Source: Nectonema munidae
Lineage: Eukaryota; Nematomorpha; Nectonematoida; Nectonematidae
Direction of reading: 5' to 3'
Length of the DNA stretch: 64,000 nucleotides
NCBI GenBank assembly: GCA_030549495.1
Contig: JAUIRK010000898.1
Span: forward strand, 2,046,001-2,110,000
Made by a program: the position numbers and the translations under genes. Below the pieces are notes generated by a model. It saw nothing but the letters and a program-made list of their open reading frames with translations, was not told where the DNA came from and made no database searches. This document shows positions 20,887-33,237 of the stretch, in pieces. Positions within the stretch are counted from its first letter, which is position 1, and the number at the start of each line of letters is the position of its first letter.

Positions 20887-21104
20887 ATCTACAAAAATTT
20901 CTTAATAAAAAAAAGGTTTTGTCTTTTATGTCAAAATACATATAAATACACACATATTTTAAATTTTAGTTTTTAAATTAAAATTTTTTATGTAGATGAG
21001 TTCTTTCAAAATAAAAAACGGTCATAAATGACCGCTTCGTCTTTAGCTCTTTTTTAAGTAAATTTGAGTGATGTTTAAGTAGTTATTTTTATTTCTTTAA
21101 AAAG
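20887..21104. other. End of intron 1 of gene A
   Basis: The palindrome CGGTCATAAATGACCG at 21,017 and CTTCGTCTTTAG resemble the subterminal piggyBac motif (AAAGACTAAGCGGTCA) and may be a fragment of a second copy. A pyrimidine-rich acceptor (TTATTTCTTTAAAAAG) ends the stretch. Confidence 0.4.
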
Positions 21105-21192
21105 TCAATCCCTGCATTCCTTATCTGATCCCAATGACAAATCTTCCTCACTCCTCATGAAATGTGGTAATCCCAGTTGGAATAACATAACG
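21105..21192 (+). CDS. Gene A exon 2
   Basis: The exon is bounded by AAAAAG| and ATAACG|GTAGAA. Its frame, taking one base for the split codon from exon 1, reads QSLHSLSDPNDKSSSLLMKC and on to NNIT, ending in phase 0. The following intron is only 64 bp (21,193-21,256) with a good acceptor. The open frame runs on into that intron for a few codons, so the donor choice rests on phase and on the next exon. Ser-rich, no domain. Confidence 0.5.
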
Positions 21193-21256
21193 GTAGAACT
21201 TTTATTTCATCATCATACCGTTATCCTGTCTTATTAATTCTAAATTGCGTGCGTAG

Positions 21257-21400
21257 AATGAACTAAAGATTAAGCTGCGGCATAGAGACACTCAGCTTTG
21301 TGCTTCTGAAGATGATGCATGTCGCACTTCATCATCTTTTACCGAAAATTATTACAGAAGTAGCTCTAACAGCGCTCTTTCTTGTAACAGCGTTGATGAA
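21257..21400 (+). CDS. Gene A exon 3
   Basis: Forty-eight codons between GCGTAG| and GATGAA|GTAAGA, both in phase 0. The frame NELKIKLRHRDTQLCASEDD continues with a Ser-rich run (SSSNSALSCNSVDE). A short charged helix leads into a phosphorylatable, probably disordered region. The other frames have less host-like composition. The next exon (24,388) begins in phase 0. Confidence 0.62.
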
Positions 21401-24387
21401 GTAAGAACATTTTTTTCTTGTAATATTTATTATATCTCAGGACCGAATCATTTGAATAGAATGAATGTCTGGATACTTTCATGGACTAACTATTACAACA
21501 TAAAACCGACTCCAAATCACCACGAGTGTAGGAGTATTTTAATTATAAATACAAATATTTTAAAAAGTATTTGAAATACATTTTAATTTTAAAATAAAAA
21601 TAGCATGCTCACAATGCCTGAATACTTTTCAATATTTATTAATCATAATTATCGCATTTTAACACATTTTATATTTATTAAAATTTGGTTAATCTAATAC
21701 AAATTTCAATTTTACTCACCTTACAAATAATGGGTTAGGGCTATTGCTAGTGTTACATCTAATAAACATTAACGTTTCAAAGGTGGCATCATTTAATTGA
21801 CTTCTATCTGGTCTGATGACTTTACCAGCAGTATATCTTTTGTGTATATCACATTAAACACATGATTGATCATTGACCATGAGCCAGTTTTATGATCTGG
21901 TTATGACGATTACTATCGTTATTCTTATTAAAACAAAAGAATAGAAGTCACTACTAGTCAATGTTAATCCGCTCTGAATGTCTACTTATATTAAGTATAG
22001 CCTTTGTGATTTTAAGCCTCAACGAACAAGGTCAATTTTACAAGAAATTATAGAGAACTAATTGAGAAGTATTTGTTTTTTTTTCAAATACGGTATGTAT
22101 TTCAAATACAAATACGCCTTATTTTCAAAACTAAATTTTCAAAAGCATTTAAAATACAGATACAAATGTATTTGACCCGTAGTCTGAAGCACACTACGAA
22201 CAAATCAAATTAAGGAAAAGTTCTGACAAAAGTTGTTGAATAAATTCATTTCGAAAGATTGCATTTAATTGCAATTTATTGGCTTTTAAGCACCTATAAT
22301 CACCTATGTATTAGATGATAATCTCAGATACCTAATCTAGGACAGCATTTTTCAAGCTTTTTTTACTGCGACCCATAGCAAGAACCACAGTTTGCATCGC
22401 GACTCTTAATACTTCGATGTAATAAAACAAACTTTTTGATGTTTGATTCGTTAAGACTGCCCTGTCATGATGGGAGAAATCAGTCAAAACGTACCCACGA
22501 TTTATGAGTACTGTGCAATATTTAAACTTGTATATTCTTCACTTGCGTATTTTTGATTTCCTTTCTTTCTTGTCACGACCTGTTTTATTTTTGACACGAC
22601 CTATTGAAGGCTCGGGATCCACAGTTTGAAAAGCGCTGATCTAGCTGGTGCGAATGCAAATGAGAATCTTGAATCTCAACCTTAACAAGGATGATCTGAT
22701 TTACTAATGCGTATGTCTGATACTTCACTATTACTTTTATTTGATCTTTCTGCTAGAATCCTCAAAACACCCGCCCTGGAAGCATTGAGAAAAGGAGAGT
22801 ATGACAAAATCATGCATGCTATCAGTGCGTTAACCAGAATTTTCTGATTGCGCCCGTCAGATCGGGATTGAGAAATGAAGCGCAAACGGTTTAGTTTTTT
22901 TTAATTTTAAGAATTAGTCTTTTACATAACTTAATTTTTAAAGCAACAACAGCAAACTATTTTATTTAAATTAAATAAAAAGTATACTATTTATTATTTA
23001 AAAATTGATACAATAGGATTTCCTTTTCCCACATTAAAAAATATTTTTAAAACTCAATTGGGAAAATACATTTCTATCCTCAATTGGGAAAATACATTGC
23101 TATCATCAATTGGGAAGGGCCTTTCTGATGACTACATATAAGTTCTAATTAACACCCTGGTTATGTCTGAAATACAAAATCTACATTTTTCCAAAATTTG
23201 CTCGGTATGAGAAAAAGTAACTTTATTCTTTTTTCCATGAAGGAAAGAATGATCTTTTATAATATTTTTGTCATGGCATCCGTGCTGTTTCACTTTTTCA
23301 ACAGTTGTATACTTTCGAAACAGGTCAATTCGGCCTCTGAATATATTGCTATTAATATTGCCTTGTGGCAGGAATTATCCGTGAAGCGTTGTTTTTATGC
23401 CTTACTGTAATTTTTTCTCAAAGCTCTCAAACTAGTTTGATGATTCTATCAAAAGACTATATCTGAATTAGGGAAGTAAAAGAGACGCGTCAGAAAATCA
23501 GATTATCGGTCGATCTGAAATTTTAGATATGTGATACATAGTAGTGTTGCAAGTGTCTTAAACAAATACATATATTTCTTAGAATAATTATTCAATATGA
23601 AGATATATGTTTTTAATTATATTTTGAGTGTTTCGTTTGAATTTAGCTATACATTATTCCTCTTATCGGGTTTTGAAATAAAATGAAAAATAGGCTACCT
23701 TCTTTAAATGTAGAGAAATTCTTGTAGAATTACGTTTTCTAATGAAATGAGTGAAATTATTGTCAATTAAACTGAGTTAGGGCTTGTAAATTAATTTTTT
23801 TGATTTCGGCCAAGACAGAAAAACAATGATTTGTGAGTTAAGTCAATGAGAAAACATTTTGATATATCAAACGAGAAAATTTTGTTAGAAAAATGGCTTC
23901 AAAATAAACAAAAATACTTAAATTTCACATTTAGAAGTAAAATCCCATTTTCTAAGTTTTGTATGTGTTTACAAATAACTTTTTTAAACTTCATTTTAAG
24001 AGCCGAAGAAGTCAAAATATGATTAAATTGTAAGTCAAAATGTGTTTTTCTTGGAACTGTTCTCAGTGTTAAAATGAACTTTGTTTAGAGTGGAAGGAAA
24101 ACATCAACAAAGTCAGAACACATTGACAGAGGCGACCGTATTTTAATAAAGCAAGACACAGAGTTTTAGCTTATAATTATTTATTTTTATTTTCTCCTTC
24201 ACCATCATAAAATTAACGCTCTTTTGTCATAAAAATAATTTTATAGTTTGAATTATTTTTTTGGGAAGCGATTAAACCGAACTGTTGTGAACGAGTCAAA
24301 TCCAAAAATTTTAGAAAGTGCTCTCGAGTACCAGAACATAAAATTTTTCATGCTTGTTTATGCGTAATCAAATTATTTCTATTTTAG
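21401..24387. other. Gene A intron 3
   Basis: About 3 kb of AT-rich intron. It holds one hAT-type MITE (22,343-22,638) and a short repeated string, CAATTGGGAA, three times at 23,054-23,118. The frames at 22,682-22,885 (-) and 23,198-23,410 (+) show no domain. Confidence 0.45.
22343..22638. mobile_element. hAT-type MITE (296 bp)
   Basis: The ends CAGCATTTTTCAAGC and GTTTGAAAAGCGCTG are imperfect inverted repeats, and flanking ATCTAGGA and ATCTAGCT match at six of eight bases. The interior includes GCGACCC and GTCACGACCTG motifs. There is no transposase. Confidence 0.72.
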
Positions 24388-24415
24388 GGTTACCCTTGTT
24401 CATCATCCTCTGATG
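24388..24415 (+). CDS. Gene A exon 4 (28-bp micro-exon)
   Basis: The exon is bounded by TCTATTTTAG| and CTGATG|GTAAAA. It reads GYPCSSSSD plus one base of the next Asp codon. Phase 0 in and phase 1 out match both neighbours. The following intron is 59 bp. Confidence 0.62.
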
Positions 24416-24474
24416 GTAAAAGCCTTTGTTATTCTTTCACATAACGGTTGTGTATCTCTTTCAATTATTTATAG

Positions 24475-24590
24475 ATCGTTCATTCCTCTCAAATGCATCT
24501 GAGGGAAGTAGAATTTTGAAAAATGATGCAGCTAAACATCGAATCGCTATCAAGAGAAGAGCGAAGAAGCCGCACCAGCCTTCTGTTAAA
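24475..24590 (+). CDS. Gene A exon 5 with basic CRACD/DUF4592-like motif
   Basis: The exon is bounded by ATTTATAG| and GTTAAA|GTATAC. The frame is RSFLSNASEGSRILKNDAAK then HRIAIKRRAKKPHQPSVK. The pattern L.N.AAKHr.a.k...k.P resembles, from memory, the conserved lysine-rich block of the vertebrate CRACD/CRACDL (DUF4592) family, actin capping-protein inhibitors. Known family role: binding capping protein to favour actin polymerisation. Its application here is inference from one short motif; a generic nuclear-localisation-like basic block is the alternative. Confidence 0.6.
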
Positions 24591-27500
24591 GTATACTCTT
24601 TTTCATTTCTCTTTATTTCAAATTTTCAAAAGTCCTAAATAATCTATACACATGCATTTTGCACTCTTTGAAGTAAAACATTAAAATATAATTCTGCCAT
24701 ATTAAAGCCTACATCTCAAGTACAAGCTTCTTTCAGTAGCCTTTTTAAATGCAGAGATCATTCCCTGGTCACATTGATGGCTTAAATTAGTGCGTTTTTA
24801 AGCAGGTAAGCGATGGTGATGTGCCGTCAGCAGTTGTCAGTGTACAACACTTGGGAATGGCTATGAAGTTGTATCATAATAAAATAGCTTTTGAAAGAAT
24901 ATTTTTGCAACGGAGATAAATTCTGATGGAGGAAAAGAAGCTTTTCCTAAACCAGTATTCAAAGATCGTTGGATTCATTTAGGCGTTTTTAGATCACGTG
25001 TGCTGGAATGAAACTGATTTTGGCATCCTGAAAATACCTAAGGCAGATGGTCTTCAATTTATGTTGACGAGTTTGGTTGCAGCACTGTAATAAATTAAAT
25101 GGTTTTGACTCCAAACGAAGTTTTGTGCGTACGATACGATGACGTTTCTCAAAGCGTTGAAGTCAAGCATTGCTGAGAGGATGATAAAGGCTAGAGTCGG
25201 GAGACTGTTCACGCAATGTAGTAGCTTGTAAAGATTTAAGTTTTTTCGCTTGAGCACAAATTATGAGAACTTGCAGTGATGTGGCAGATTTGCCTCCATG
25301 TACAACCCAATTGTACATATCAGTGTCAAGTTTTTGGTGTCAGGAGCTATTCGCATCCTCTTATGTAGCAGGATCTTACTTTGCTCCACATTATGAACCA
25401 ACTCACGGAGATTCTTGGTCTTGTCCTTCAGCGAATCCCTTAGACTCGATTCTGAGATATAAGTCTCACACGAGATATTGGTGTCTCAATATTGCAAAAG
25501 CGTTCAACTAATCTACACCTTAAGCTTTTCATTTTGGCAATATGTACGTACGAGATGCTAGGGTTTAAACTCTCTTTAAAAGTTTCTTTCCTGCAAACAA
25601 TATAATTTATGCTGTAATATGTCAAATTTATACTAAAATATATAATTACATTATGTGTATAAGAAAATATGATTAAACTAAAACGGTTACTGTTTTCTAA
25701 TGAATGAAATCTCAATTGTCCATCTTTGAAGGGGTGATTAAAAATATCTATTGAATGAGGCTACAACAGTTGTTAGCCTTTTGTGCATAATATAGGAATA
25801 ACTTATGTATATGCTACGCTTGATAATTACCAATATATGAACTTATTTCTCACATATTACATACGCATACACTTTTATCATTATATTTTATAATTATATA
25901 TTCTTCAGTGCACAAAACAAAAAAAATAAGAGCATAGCGCATCTTAACAGTTCCTTACTATATATACAATAAAATTTTGTTTTGACTGATAAGTTGGGCA
26001 CAGATTTAAAAAATATTAGTAGTTAGAAAGAGAGAAAATTTAAAGGCTGACAGCAGTGAAGATAAATATTCTTAAATTAAGACCAAAAAGTAGATCACTC
26101 TTGATAGAATAAGTGCCTCCTCGTGTTCAGGCTTATTTTTTCAATTGTTGATGTAAATTTTAGGTGTATGGATAAAATCATCATCTTATCGATCACAGAA
26201 TAGAAAAAAATGAGTCCAAGCTAATCGATACATTAAATCAGATTTCAGATACATTAATCAAAAATGAATTCATCGAATCAAATATCAAGATTGATTAAAA
26301 AAATATATTATATCTTCTTTTCTCTTCTTATATTATTAGTTTAGCGTGCAAAAATGTATCAGAGATAAAACAGCTTGCTAATTACAATATTCCTTCTTTT
26401 ACCATGAGGAATAAGATGTCAGATGCTGCTCTCTTCAGAATTTGAAACCTGAGTTTAATATAAAAATAAGAAAGAATAACCGTATTTCTGAATTGAAAAA
26501 GCGCTACTTTTATTCTTTCTTTCATCATAAATTCAACAGACGATATCTAATATAAAGCAGATTTTTATATATCAGACGATTTTTTTGTAAAGTCGACATA
26601 TTTCGACTGTGGTCGATAACCGGTTAAAAATCGTATTACATTTCCTTACAATAAAAGTATAATTATAAAAAATGAACTGCTTCCAGATTAGGTAGCTATT
26701 GAATGAGGTTAGTTGTCTATTCTTGGATTGATATACGTTGTTTTGAAAAGGTTAGAATAGTTGAGGATCAAGCAAGAGTTTATACATTTTGACTGACGTA
26801 GTAAATGCATATGAAAATAAATTATACCTTAAATTCAATTTCATATTACAACAATTAAGTTATAATATACATTTGAAAACAGATTGTATAGAAATCATAT
26901 ATAATTAAGGGAGGCATCTTTTGATTTGAAGATTTTTATTTGATAAAACAAAATTCCGGGACTGGTCCATAAGCATAAGGATGCAATATGACATTAGGTA
27001 TACAAATTTTAAAAATTCTTCCTCCCTCCATTCCAGCAAATATTAGGAAAGTGGAATTTGAAAATGTTCACTTTCAGTAGATAATATAAACGGAGGCGGA
27101 GTTTTTACAATTTTCATCTATCATTTTTAAAGTCACATTGCATCCTTATTTTTATGGACCAGTTGCTAAGTTTGTTTCACCAAGTAATCAACGAATCGAT
27201 TCACTTCTATAAATTACATAACTAGACAACTTGCATATCAATTTAACCGTATCAAATATTCAATAAATCTAAAGATTCCTCCCTTAATTACATATCACCT
27301 GTTCAAAATATATATCAGTATGACTAGTGCTCAAATACATAATATTGTAGCTTATTTGCGTTCCTGTGAATTTGAATTTAGGTTGCTACGTAACTCGAAG
27401 TGCATCTCCTTGCTTGATGTCTCCAATATTCCAGCCTTTTCAAAGTTACGTATTTGAATATCCACTTTAATGTATAATTGGGTGATGTGATGTTCTCCAG

Positions 27501-28105
27501 GGAGTATAAAAAGTATGAATGTTTGCACTCATTCTTTTAAGCCTCCATATTCTTTATATTTCATTTTATGCAACTAATTCAGAAAGAAAGAAGAAAATTA
27601 GCGCAAAATTTTTTATAAGCGCTATAAATAGAGGTTATTATCAGGCAAACAATAAACGAATACATTTTTCTATTCCTTTCACCTAATATGCATGCGCAAG
27701 TAGACGGCATTCACACAATGCTGCAGGATAAGAGAAGAGCTATTCTATTCCACTTGGAGCTTTCTTTGTCAGTAACAATGGCATAAATTGTTAGAAATCA
27801 GAGCAATACAAAGCAATAAGCATTAACCCATTAAAGCCCTATCTACGATATATACTTTCATATATTGTAGAAGCCATACTTGCCTGTTTAAAGACTTTTA
27901 TTGTTTTTTCGTTGTTCCAACAAATTATAGACAGAAGATTTAAGAATTTGCTATAAAATTATAGCAAATAAATGTTGTATTAATTATTTTGAATTACGAT
28001 TCTGCATATTCATCCCACTGGAATGAGTAGGTGAATATATTCTGGGTATCAGTTTTACGAAGTTCAATTGGCTACACAGTACATATTATAGTTTACATGG
28101 TTCTA
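24591..28105. other. Gene A intron 5, left part
   Basis: AT-rich, with one truncated type B MITE (26,532-26,627). A somewhat GC-richer patch at 24,730-25,520 has short frames on both strands (25,263-25,511 on +, 25,054-25,257 on -) but no motif I recognise; it may be an eroded gene or transposon. Confidence 0.4.
26532..26627. mobile_element. TTAA MITE, type B, truncated
   Basis: CAGACGATATCTAATATAAAGCAGA, the GTCGACATATTTCGAC relic palindrome and the end GGTCGATAACCGGTTAA match the type B unit. The left end is missing; the right TTAA is at 26,624-26,627. Confidence 0.7.
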
Positions 28106-28472
28106 GGACAACTGCCCCCTATTCTCGAAATTTTCCATCTTGACATTTGGTAAGTATTTCCTAAAACACGTCATTTCATCCAAATATATGGAAATTTCTT
28201 GGAGTGTTGAAGAGAGAACAGGCACTATCCTGCGTCACCATTCATCAAATGCTTGCTGGGCAGCCATTGCCTTCTAGACGGAAAATTTATCATGATTCTA
28301 GTATCAGAATAGCAAACATTGTGAAAGACTTTAAGAACCGCGAAGTGTTGCAATTTCTGAGATAGCCCTCAATTTAAAATCCTAGTACGTTAAATCCTTT
28401 TTCAATATGTTTGCAACTTATACAAATTTAAGTATATAATGTTAACTTTTTGAAATCACGTATTTTTATTAA

Positions 28473-28735
28473 TGTGATAATTATTGCCTCGATTCTCTTT
28501 CAACTACTGTACCTGTATTGTGATAATTACTGCTTCAGTTATCATTCAATTAATTACTATACTTGTAATACTTATTGCCTCAACTATTCAATTTAAAGAA
28601 TACCTAGAACAATCAATTAACACTTCGACTTTGTTTATATATACCTGGTTAATTTTACTTTCGTTATTGTAACTTATATTTAGTCGAATAAAGCTTCATC
28701 TTTTCTCTGAAGTATTCAACTTACGTACCGTGTCA
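28473..28735 (+). repeat. 5' LTR of the gypsy element
   Basis: 263 bp. It contains about three diverged tandem units built around GTGATAATTA-TGCCTCA and CAATTAA-TACT, and an AATAAA at about 28,687. Directly after it comes ATTTATTCTACTAGTGGG. Confidence 0.9.
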
Positions 28736-28748
28736 ATTTATTCTACTA

Positions 28749-29520
28749 GTGGGCCGTTTCTTTAACTCCATCATGACCTCAAAGTTGCTAAAGCCCGATC
28801 GTCTTGATTTAGACCCAACATCACCGACAGCACCAAGAGAGTGGAGACACTGGCACAAAAGTCTGGAGAATTTTATAACCGAGTGTGGTAACGATGCCCC
28901 AGACAAGCTAAGAACACTAATAAAGTGCGTTTCTTTCACAATATATGAGCACGTAGAAGAATGCACAACCTATGACGAAGCGATCAACACTCTTTCTCGA
29001 ATATTTGACAAGAAGCCCAACGAAATATTTGCACGTCACATACTTGCTACGAGACGACAAGGTAAGGGAGAGACGTTGGAGCAGTACATTCAAGGCCTTG
29101 TCAATTTAGCAAAGGAGATAGAATTTAAAAATGTTACCGCGCAAGAATATCGCGAGGATCTTCTCAAGGGATGCATTCATCAATGGCATTTCATCATCTT
29201 TGATTAGACAAAGGTTGTTGGAAAACAAAACTCTCGACTTAAGAAACGCCTTTGACATTGCACTCTCACTCGACAGAGCACAACAAAACGCCACAAAGTA
29301 CGTATCGGATCAAAACTTTGGAGCGGCGGTCTCAATTAGACCTGGTGACAAAAGCGCATCTCCCCAATATCATATCCAAGAAGCGTCCACTTCTTCAGAA
29401 CATCTCGATTCGGTTGTGACGAATCAAAACAAAAAAATGCTTCTTTTGTGGCGGTCAACTACACAACAGATCGACGTGTCCCGCTAAAGATGCGACCTGC
29501 CATTCATGCAAGAAAATCGG
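28749..29520 (+). pseudogene. Gag region of the gypsy element (fossil)
   Basis: Frames at 28,749-29,207 and 29,131-29,487 carry Gag features: WRHWHKSLENF near the start and KKPNEIFARHILATRRQGKG, the retrotransposon Gag helix block. A CCHC zinc knuckle is encoded near 29,440-29,530. The second gypsy family has the corresponding KSPNEVHARHLLSTR, so the two are related. Confidence 0.85.
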
Positions 29521-29533
29521 TCACTACTCAAAG

Positions 29534-29827
29534 GTGTGTCGTTCAAAGAATAATAACAACATGTCGTTAGCAGCAGTTAACGTTAATACAGCTGCTGAGA
29601 TCATTGCCGCGTTCCCAAAATCACTTTCAACGGCGATTTCAGTCATTTATATCAAAGGCCACCTATTTCACGCCTTATACGATTCAGGAAGTTCCGAAAG
29701 CTACATAAACAGCGATACTGTCAAAAGGCTTAAACTTCCTCTCAGTGAATGTAGAAGAGAAATTTCAATGGCTTTATCCGACATGCATACCCTACCCATG
29801 TTGACAAGGAATGTTCTGTTGAAGTAG
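29534..29827 (+). pseudogene. Protease region of the gypsy element (fossil)
   Basis: ALYDSGSSESYINSDTVKRL shows the aspartic protease DSGSS active-site loop with the usual following hydrophobics. The retropepsin family acts as a dimer to process Gag-Pol. Confidence 0.85.
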
Positions 29828-29893
29828 AAGCCAATGGCTGGCATTATCGTTCGATTAGGCTGGGTGTGATGGATAAACTTTGCTGACGTTATC

Positions 29894-32311
29894 TTGGGCC
29901 AAGATTTTCAGCGCATGTACAATAAATTCATTGTAGAATATGGAGGATGTGAAGCTGATCTGGTTATTGATGGGAAGATGAGCGTATGCTCTGTCAATCA
30001 AGCAATCACTCAAACCCCATATTTGTTCTCGAACCTCACTGAACATTGCCGCCCCATCGCAGACAAATCAAGAAGATACAACAGCGAAGATCACAAAATC
30101 ATTAACCAACAAATCAATAAACTGCTGTCAGAAGGAATCATAAAAAAAAGTTCCTCCCCGTGGAGAACGCAGATCGTCATTGCCAAAAACAACTCAAAAA
30201 GACGACTTTGCATTGACTACTCGCGAACGATAAACAGATTTACCGAGCTGGACAGTTATCCACTCCCGAAAATAGACGACATGATTAACAAGTTGGCGAA
30301 TTACAAAGTGTTTTCTACCTTCGATCTCAAGAACGCTTACCGCCAAATACCTTTGAATCAAAGCGAGTTCAAATACACTGGTTTTGAAGCGAACAATCGG
30401 CTTTATGAATTTACACGAATCCCCTTTGGCGTAACAAACGGTGTAGCTGCCTTTCAAAGAATAATGGACACAATTGTTGAAGAGGATAAACTGCAGGATA
30501 CTTATCCCTACCTCGACAATATCACCATCGCTGGAGATGATCAGGCTTCACATGACAATAATGTTGAAAATTTTTTAAACGCGATTCGCAGAAGAAACTT
30601 AATCCTAAATGAGTCAAAAAGGGTCAAGTCGGTCAACCAGTTATGTGTCCTGGGATATCTTGTGGGTAACAATCGAATTCAGCCTGATCCCGAACGGTTG
30701 CGCCCTCTAAAAGAACTTCCTGTTCCTACAAGCACGGCATCACTTCTTCGCGCCATGGGTTTCTTCGCTTATTACACCAAGTGGTTGCCTCGATTTTCTG
30801 ATAAAGTCAAACCTCTGGTCGGTTCACATTGCTTTCCTTTATCGAAAATTGCCGTAACCGCCTTCGAGATTTCGAAAAAGGATTTGGAGAAAGCGAGCCT
30901 AAAATCAGTGAACGAAGAAAAATCATTTGTGATAGAATGTGATGCTTCTGAAATAGCTATTTCAGCTACACTTAATCAAGAAGGTAGGCCCGTTGCGTTC
31001 ATGTCTCGTACATTGCAAAGGAGCGAGAAATTATATCCATCAGTCGAGAAGGAGGCATTATCGATCGTGGAAGCTGTCAGAAAGTGGGCCGACTTATTAG
31101 CTCGCCGTCCCTTTGAATTGGTAACGGATCAGCGGTCCGTAGCGTTTATGTTCAATGACAGGAAACGAACGAAGATAAAAAATAACAAAATTCTTAGCTG
31201 GCGACTGGAACTTGCACCATTCAAGTATTCAATCAAATACAGATCAGGACTGGATAATGTGGCACCTGACGCGTTCACTCGAGCGTATTGCTCTTCTCTG
31301 CCAAGCAAGACGAAATTGGAAGATATACATGCCAGCCTTTGCCACCCCGATGTTACAAGACTCATGCATTTCATTCGCCAACGAAACTCAAGTGTTCAAA
31401 GGCTCAAGCCCCGATTTCCTAAAACCAACAATGGCACACTGATTAAGGCAACGCACCCCATGGAAAGACTGAGCATTGACTTCAAAGATCCTGTGCCATC
31501 CTCGTCAAATCGACGTTACATGTTTACCGTGGTAGATGAATTTTCACGCTTTCCTTTCATCTTCGCTTGTTCTAGTATGGACGCGGCAACAACAATAAGA
31601 TGCCTGGATCAGATCTTTACACTTTGCGGCTTTCCAGCGTACATTCATTCTGACAATGCACAAGTCTTTCACTCACAAGAATTCAAGTCGTACCTGAACA
31701 TGAGAGGTATAGCCACCAGTAACTCCACCCCCTATCATCCGATAGGTAATGGACAAGTGGAAAGGTACAATAGGATAATTTGGAAGTCCATTCAACTTGC
31801 CTTACGAAACAAGATGTTGCCGACAGAGAGATGGGAAAGCGTTATTCCTCAAGTGGCACACTCACTCCGATCTTTACTTTGCACGAGCACCAATACAACA
31901 CCTCACGAAAGGTTTTTCCAATTTCCGCGAAGAGCAAGTTTTGGAATCTCAATCCCATCATGGCTAACCGACTCATTGGAAGGATCAGTGCTCTTGAAAA
32001 ATCTCATCAGGCAAAATAAAAACGACCCTCTGGTTGAAGAAGTCAAGTTGCTAGATGTAAACCATTCTTATGCTCGCATCGAGAAAGCAGATGGTCAGCA
32101 ATCTAGAGTTTCAGTGAATCACTTGGCACCCTGTCCACCGACAGTTGAATCTGATCCGACCCAAAACTTCCAGAAAGCACACACTCATCAGGAAGATCAA
32201 ACAGAGAACAGGCACGAACCAACTCATGAAATTCAAGACCAACAAACGGTCAGACGATCTACCAGCACAACCAAGCCACCCTCCCGATTACACTACAACT
32301 CTTTTCGTTAG
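29894..32311 (+). pseudogene. RT, RNase H and integrase of the gypsy element (fossil)
   Basis: One open frame of 805 residues. The RT has LDSYPLPKIDDMINKLANYK, FSTFDLKNAYRQIP and FTRIPFGVTNGVAAFQR. RNase H has VIECDASEIAISATL, SRTLQRSEKLYPSVEKEALS and ELVTDQRSVAFMF. The integrase core has ERLSIDFKDP, YIHSDNAQVFHSQEF and YHPIGNGQVERYNR with the D,D35E layout. A polypurine stretch GATGGGGAGAT sits right before the 3' LTR. Confidence 0.93.
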
Positions 32312-32321
32312 ATGGGGAGAT

Positions 32322-32637
32322 TGTGATAATTATTTCCTCGATTCTCTTTCAACTACTGTACCTGTATTGTGATAATTACTGCTTCAGTTATCATTCAATT
32401 AATTACTGTACTTGTAATACTTATTGCCTCAATTATTGTTCAATTAACTAATCTATTTGTGATGATTATTGCCTCAACTATTCAATTTAAAGAATACCTA
32501 GAACAATCAATTAACACTTCGACTTTGTATATATATGCCTGGTTAATTTTACTTTCGTTATTGTAACTTTGTAACTTATATTTAGTCGAATAAAGCTTCA
32601 TCTTTTCTCTGAAGTATTCAACTTACGTACCGTGTCA
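32322..32637 (+). repeat. 3' LTR of the gypsy element
   Basis: 316 bp. It is the same as the 5' LTR apart from a few substitutions, one additional 45-bp repeat unit (around 32,433-32,478) and an 8-bp duplication. It is followed by the ATTAA duplication. Confidence 0.92.
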
Positions 32638-32717
32638 ATTAACAATAATAAAACATTGGTTTTAATACTTCTTATTTGTTACCATTTCTTCAAAGGTGGG
32701 GGGGGGGGCAGTTGTCC

Positions 32718-33098
32718 TGATGCCGGTTTACATATCTAATATATAAATTCTTTATCTAGAATTCAGTTAAATATGTTTATACTTGTGAAAAATCTTATTT
32801 GAAATGTGAAAAAATCAATTTTTTAAATTGCAAATAATGTGAACACACTATCTTTCAAAACATAAATCAAGACTTCTTTATATTCTAATGTTTTTTTAAC
32901 AACATTAATTATAAATTTCATCCAAAAACCTGACAAAAAAATTATTTATGATAATAATCATACTCTTTATCTTCGATGCATTATTATTTTATGGTAATAT
33001 TTTTGTTTATAATATACTATCTTTATTCTGATACACTTCACTGACTGGGTTTCTCTTACTTTTCTTTACTATGATAAATATTTGTTTTTATTAAGCAG
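32718..33098. other. Gene A intron 5, right end
   Basis: AT-rich intron sequence ending in the acceptor TTTTTATTAAGCAG. Nothing else was recognised. Confidence 0.45.
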
Positions 33099-33237
33099 AT
33101 GCCCCCTATGGCTGAAGTTCATCCCGATTTTGAAAGTCTTGAAGAGCGAATGCTGGTAACGAAAAATAAGGAATCGCTCGCAAAATTAGAACAAGAAGGA
33201 AAGTTCTGTATTTTATTTAAGCCAAATATCGTTAAAG
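33099..33237 (+). CDS. Gene A exon 6
   Basis: The exon is bounded by TTAAGCAG| and GTTAAAG|GTATTT, phase 0 in and phase 1 out, which fits exons 5 and 7. The frame starts MPPMAEVHPDFESLEERMLV and ends KFCILFKPNIVK. A charged helical stretch (ESLEERMLVTKNKESLAKLE) could form a short coiled coil. No named domain. Confidence 0.65.

Larger units (their letters stand above)
28473..32637 (+). mobile_element. Ty3/gypsy LTR retrotransposon (fossil)
   Basis: The 5-bp target duplication ATTAA (28,468-28,472 and 32,638-32,642) flanks LTRs starting TGTGATAATT and ending GTGTCA. Gag, protease, RT, RNase H and integrase follow in gypsy order. The LTRs differ at about 4 of 263 aligned bases plus repeat-unit indels, so the insertion is fairly young. 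The element looks nearly whole, with perhaps two or three breaks in the Gag-protease part. It lies in the sense orientation in an intron of gene A. Confidence 0.93.
28106..32717. mobile_element. Older TIR element interrupted by a gypsy element
   Basis: GGACAACTGCCCCC at 28,106-28,119 is mirrored by GGGGGCAGTTGTCC at 32,704-32,717, a perfect 14-bp inverted pair. Excluding the gypsy insertion and one ATTAA, the element would be about 440 bp. No target duplication or transposase was recognised, so its superfamily is unknown. Confidence 0.55.

Noticed and set aside
25263-25511. + frame of 82 residues in a GC-richer intron patch
   Set aside because: No domain recognised and no splice boundaries in a matching phase; noted only as a patch.
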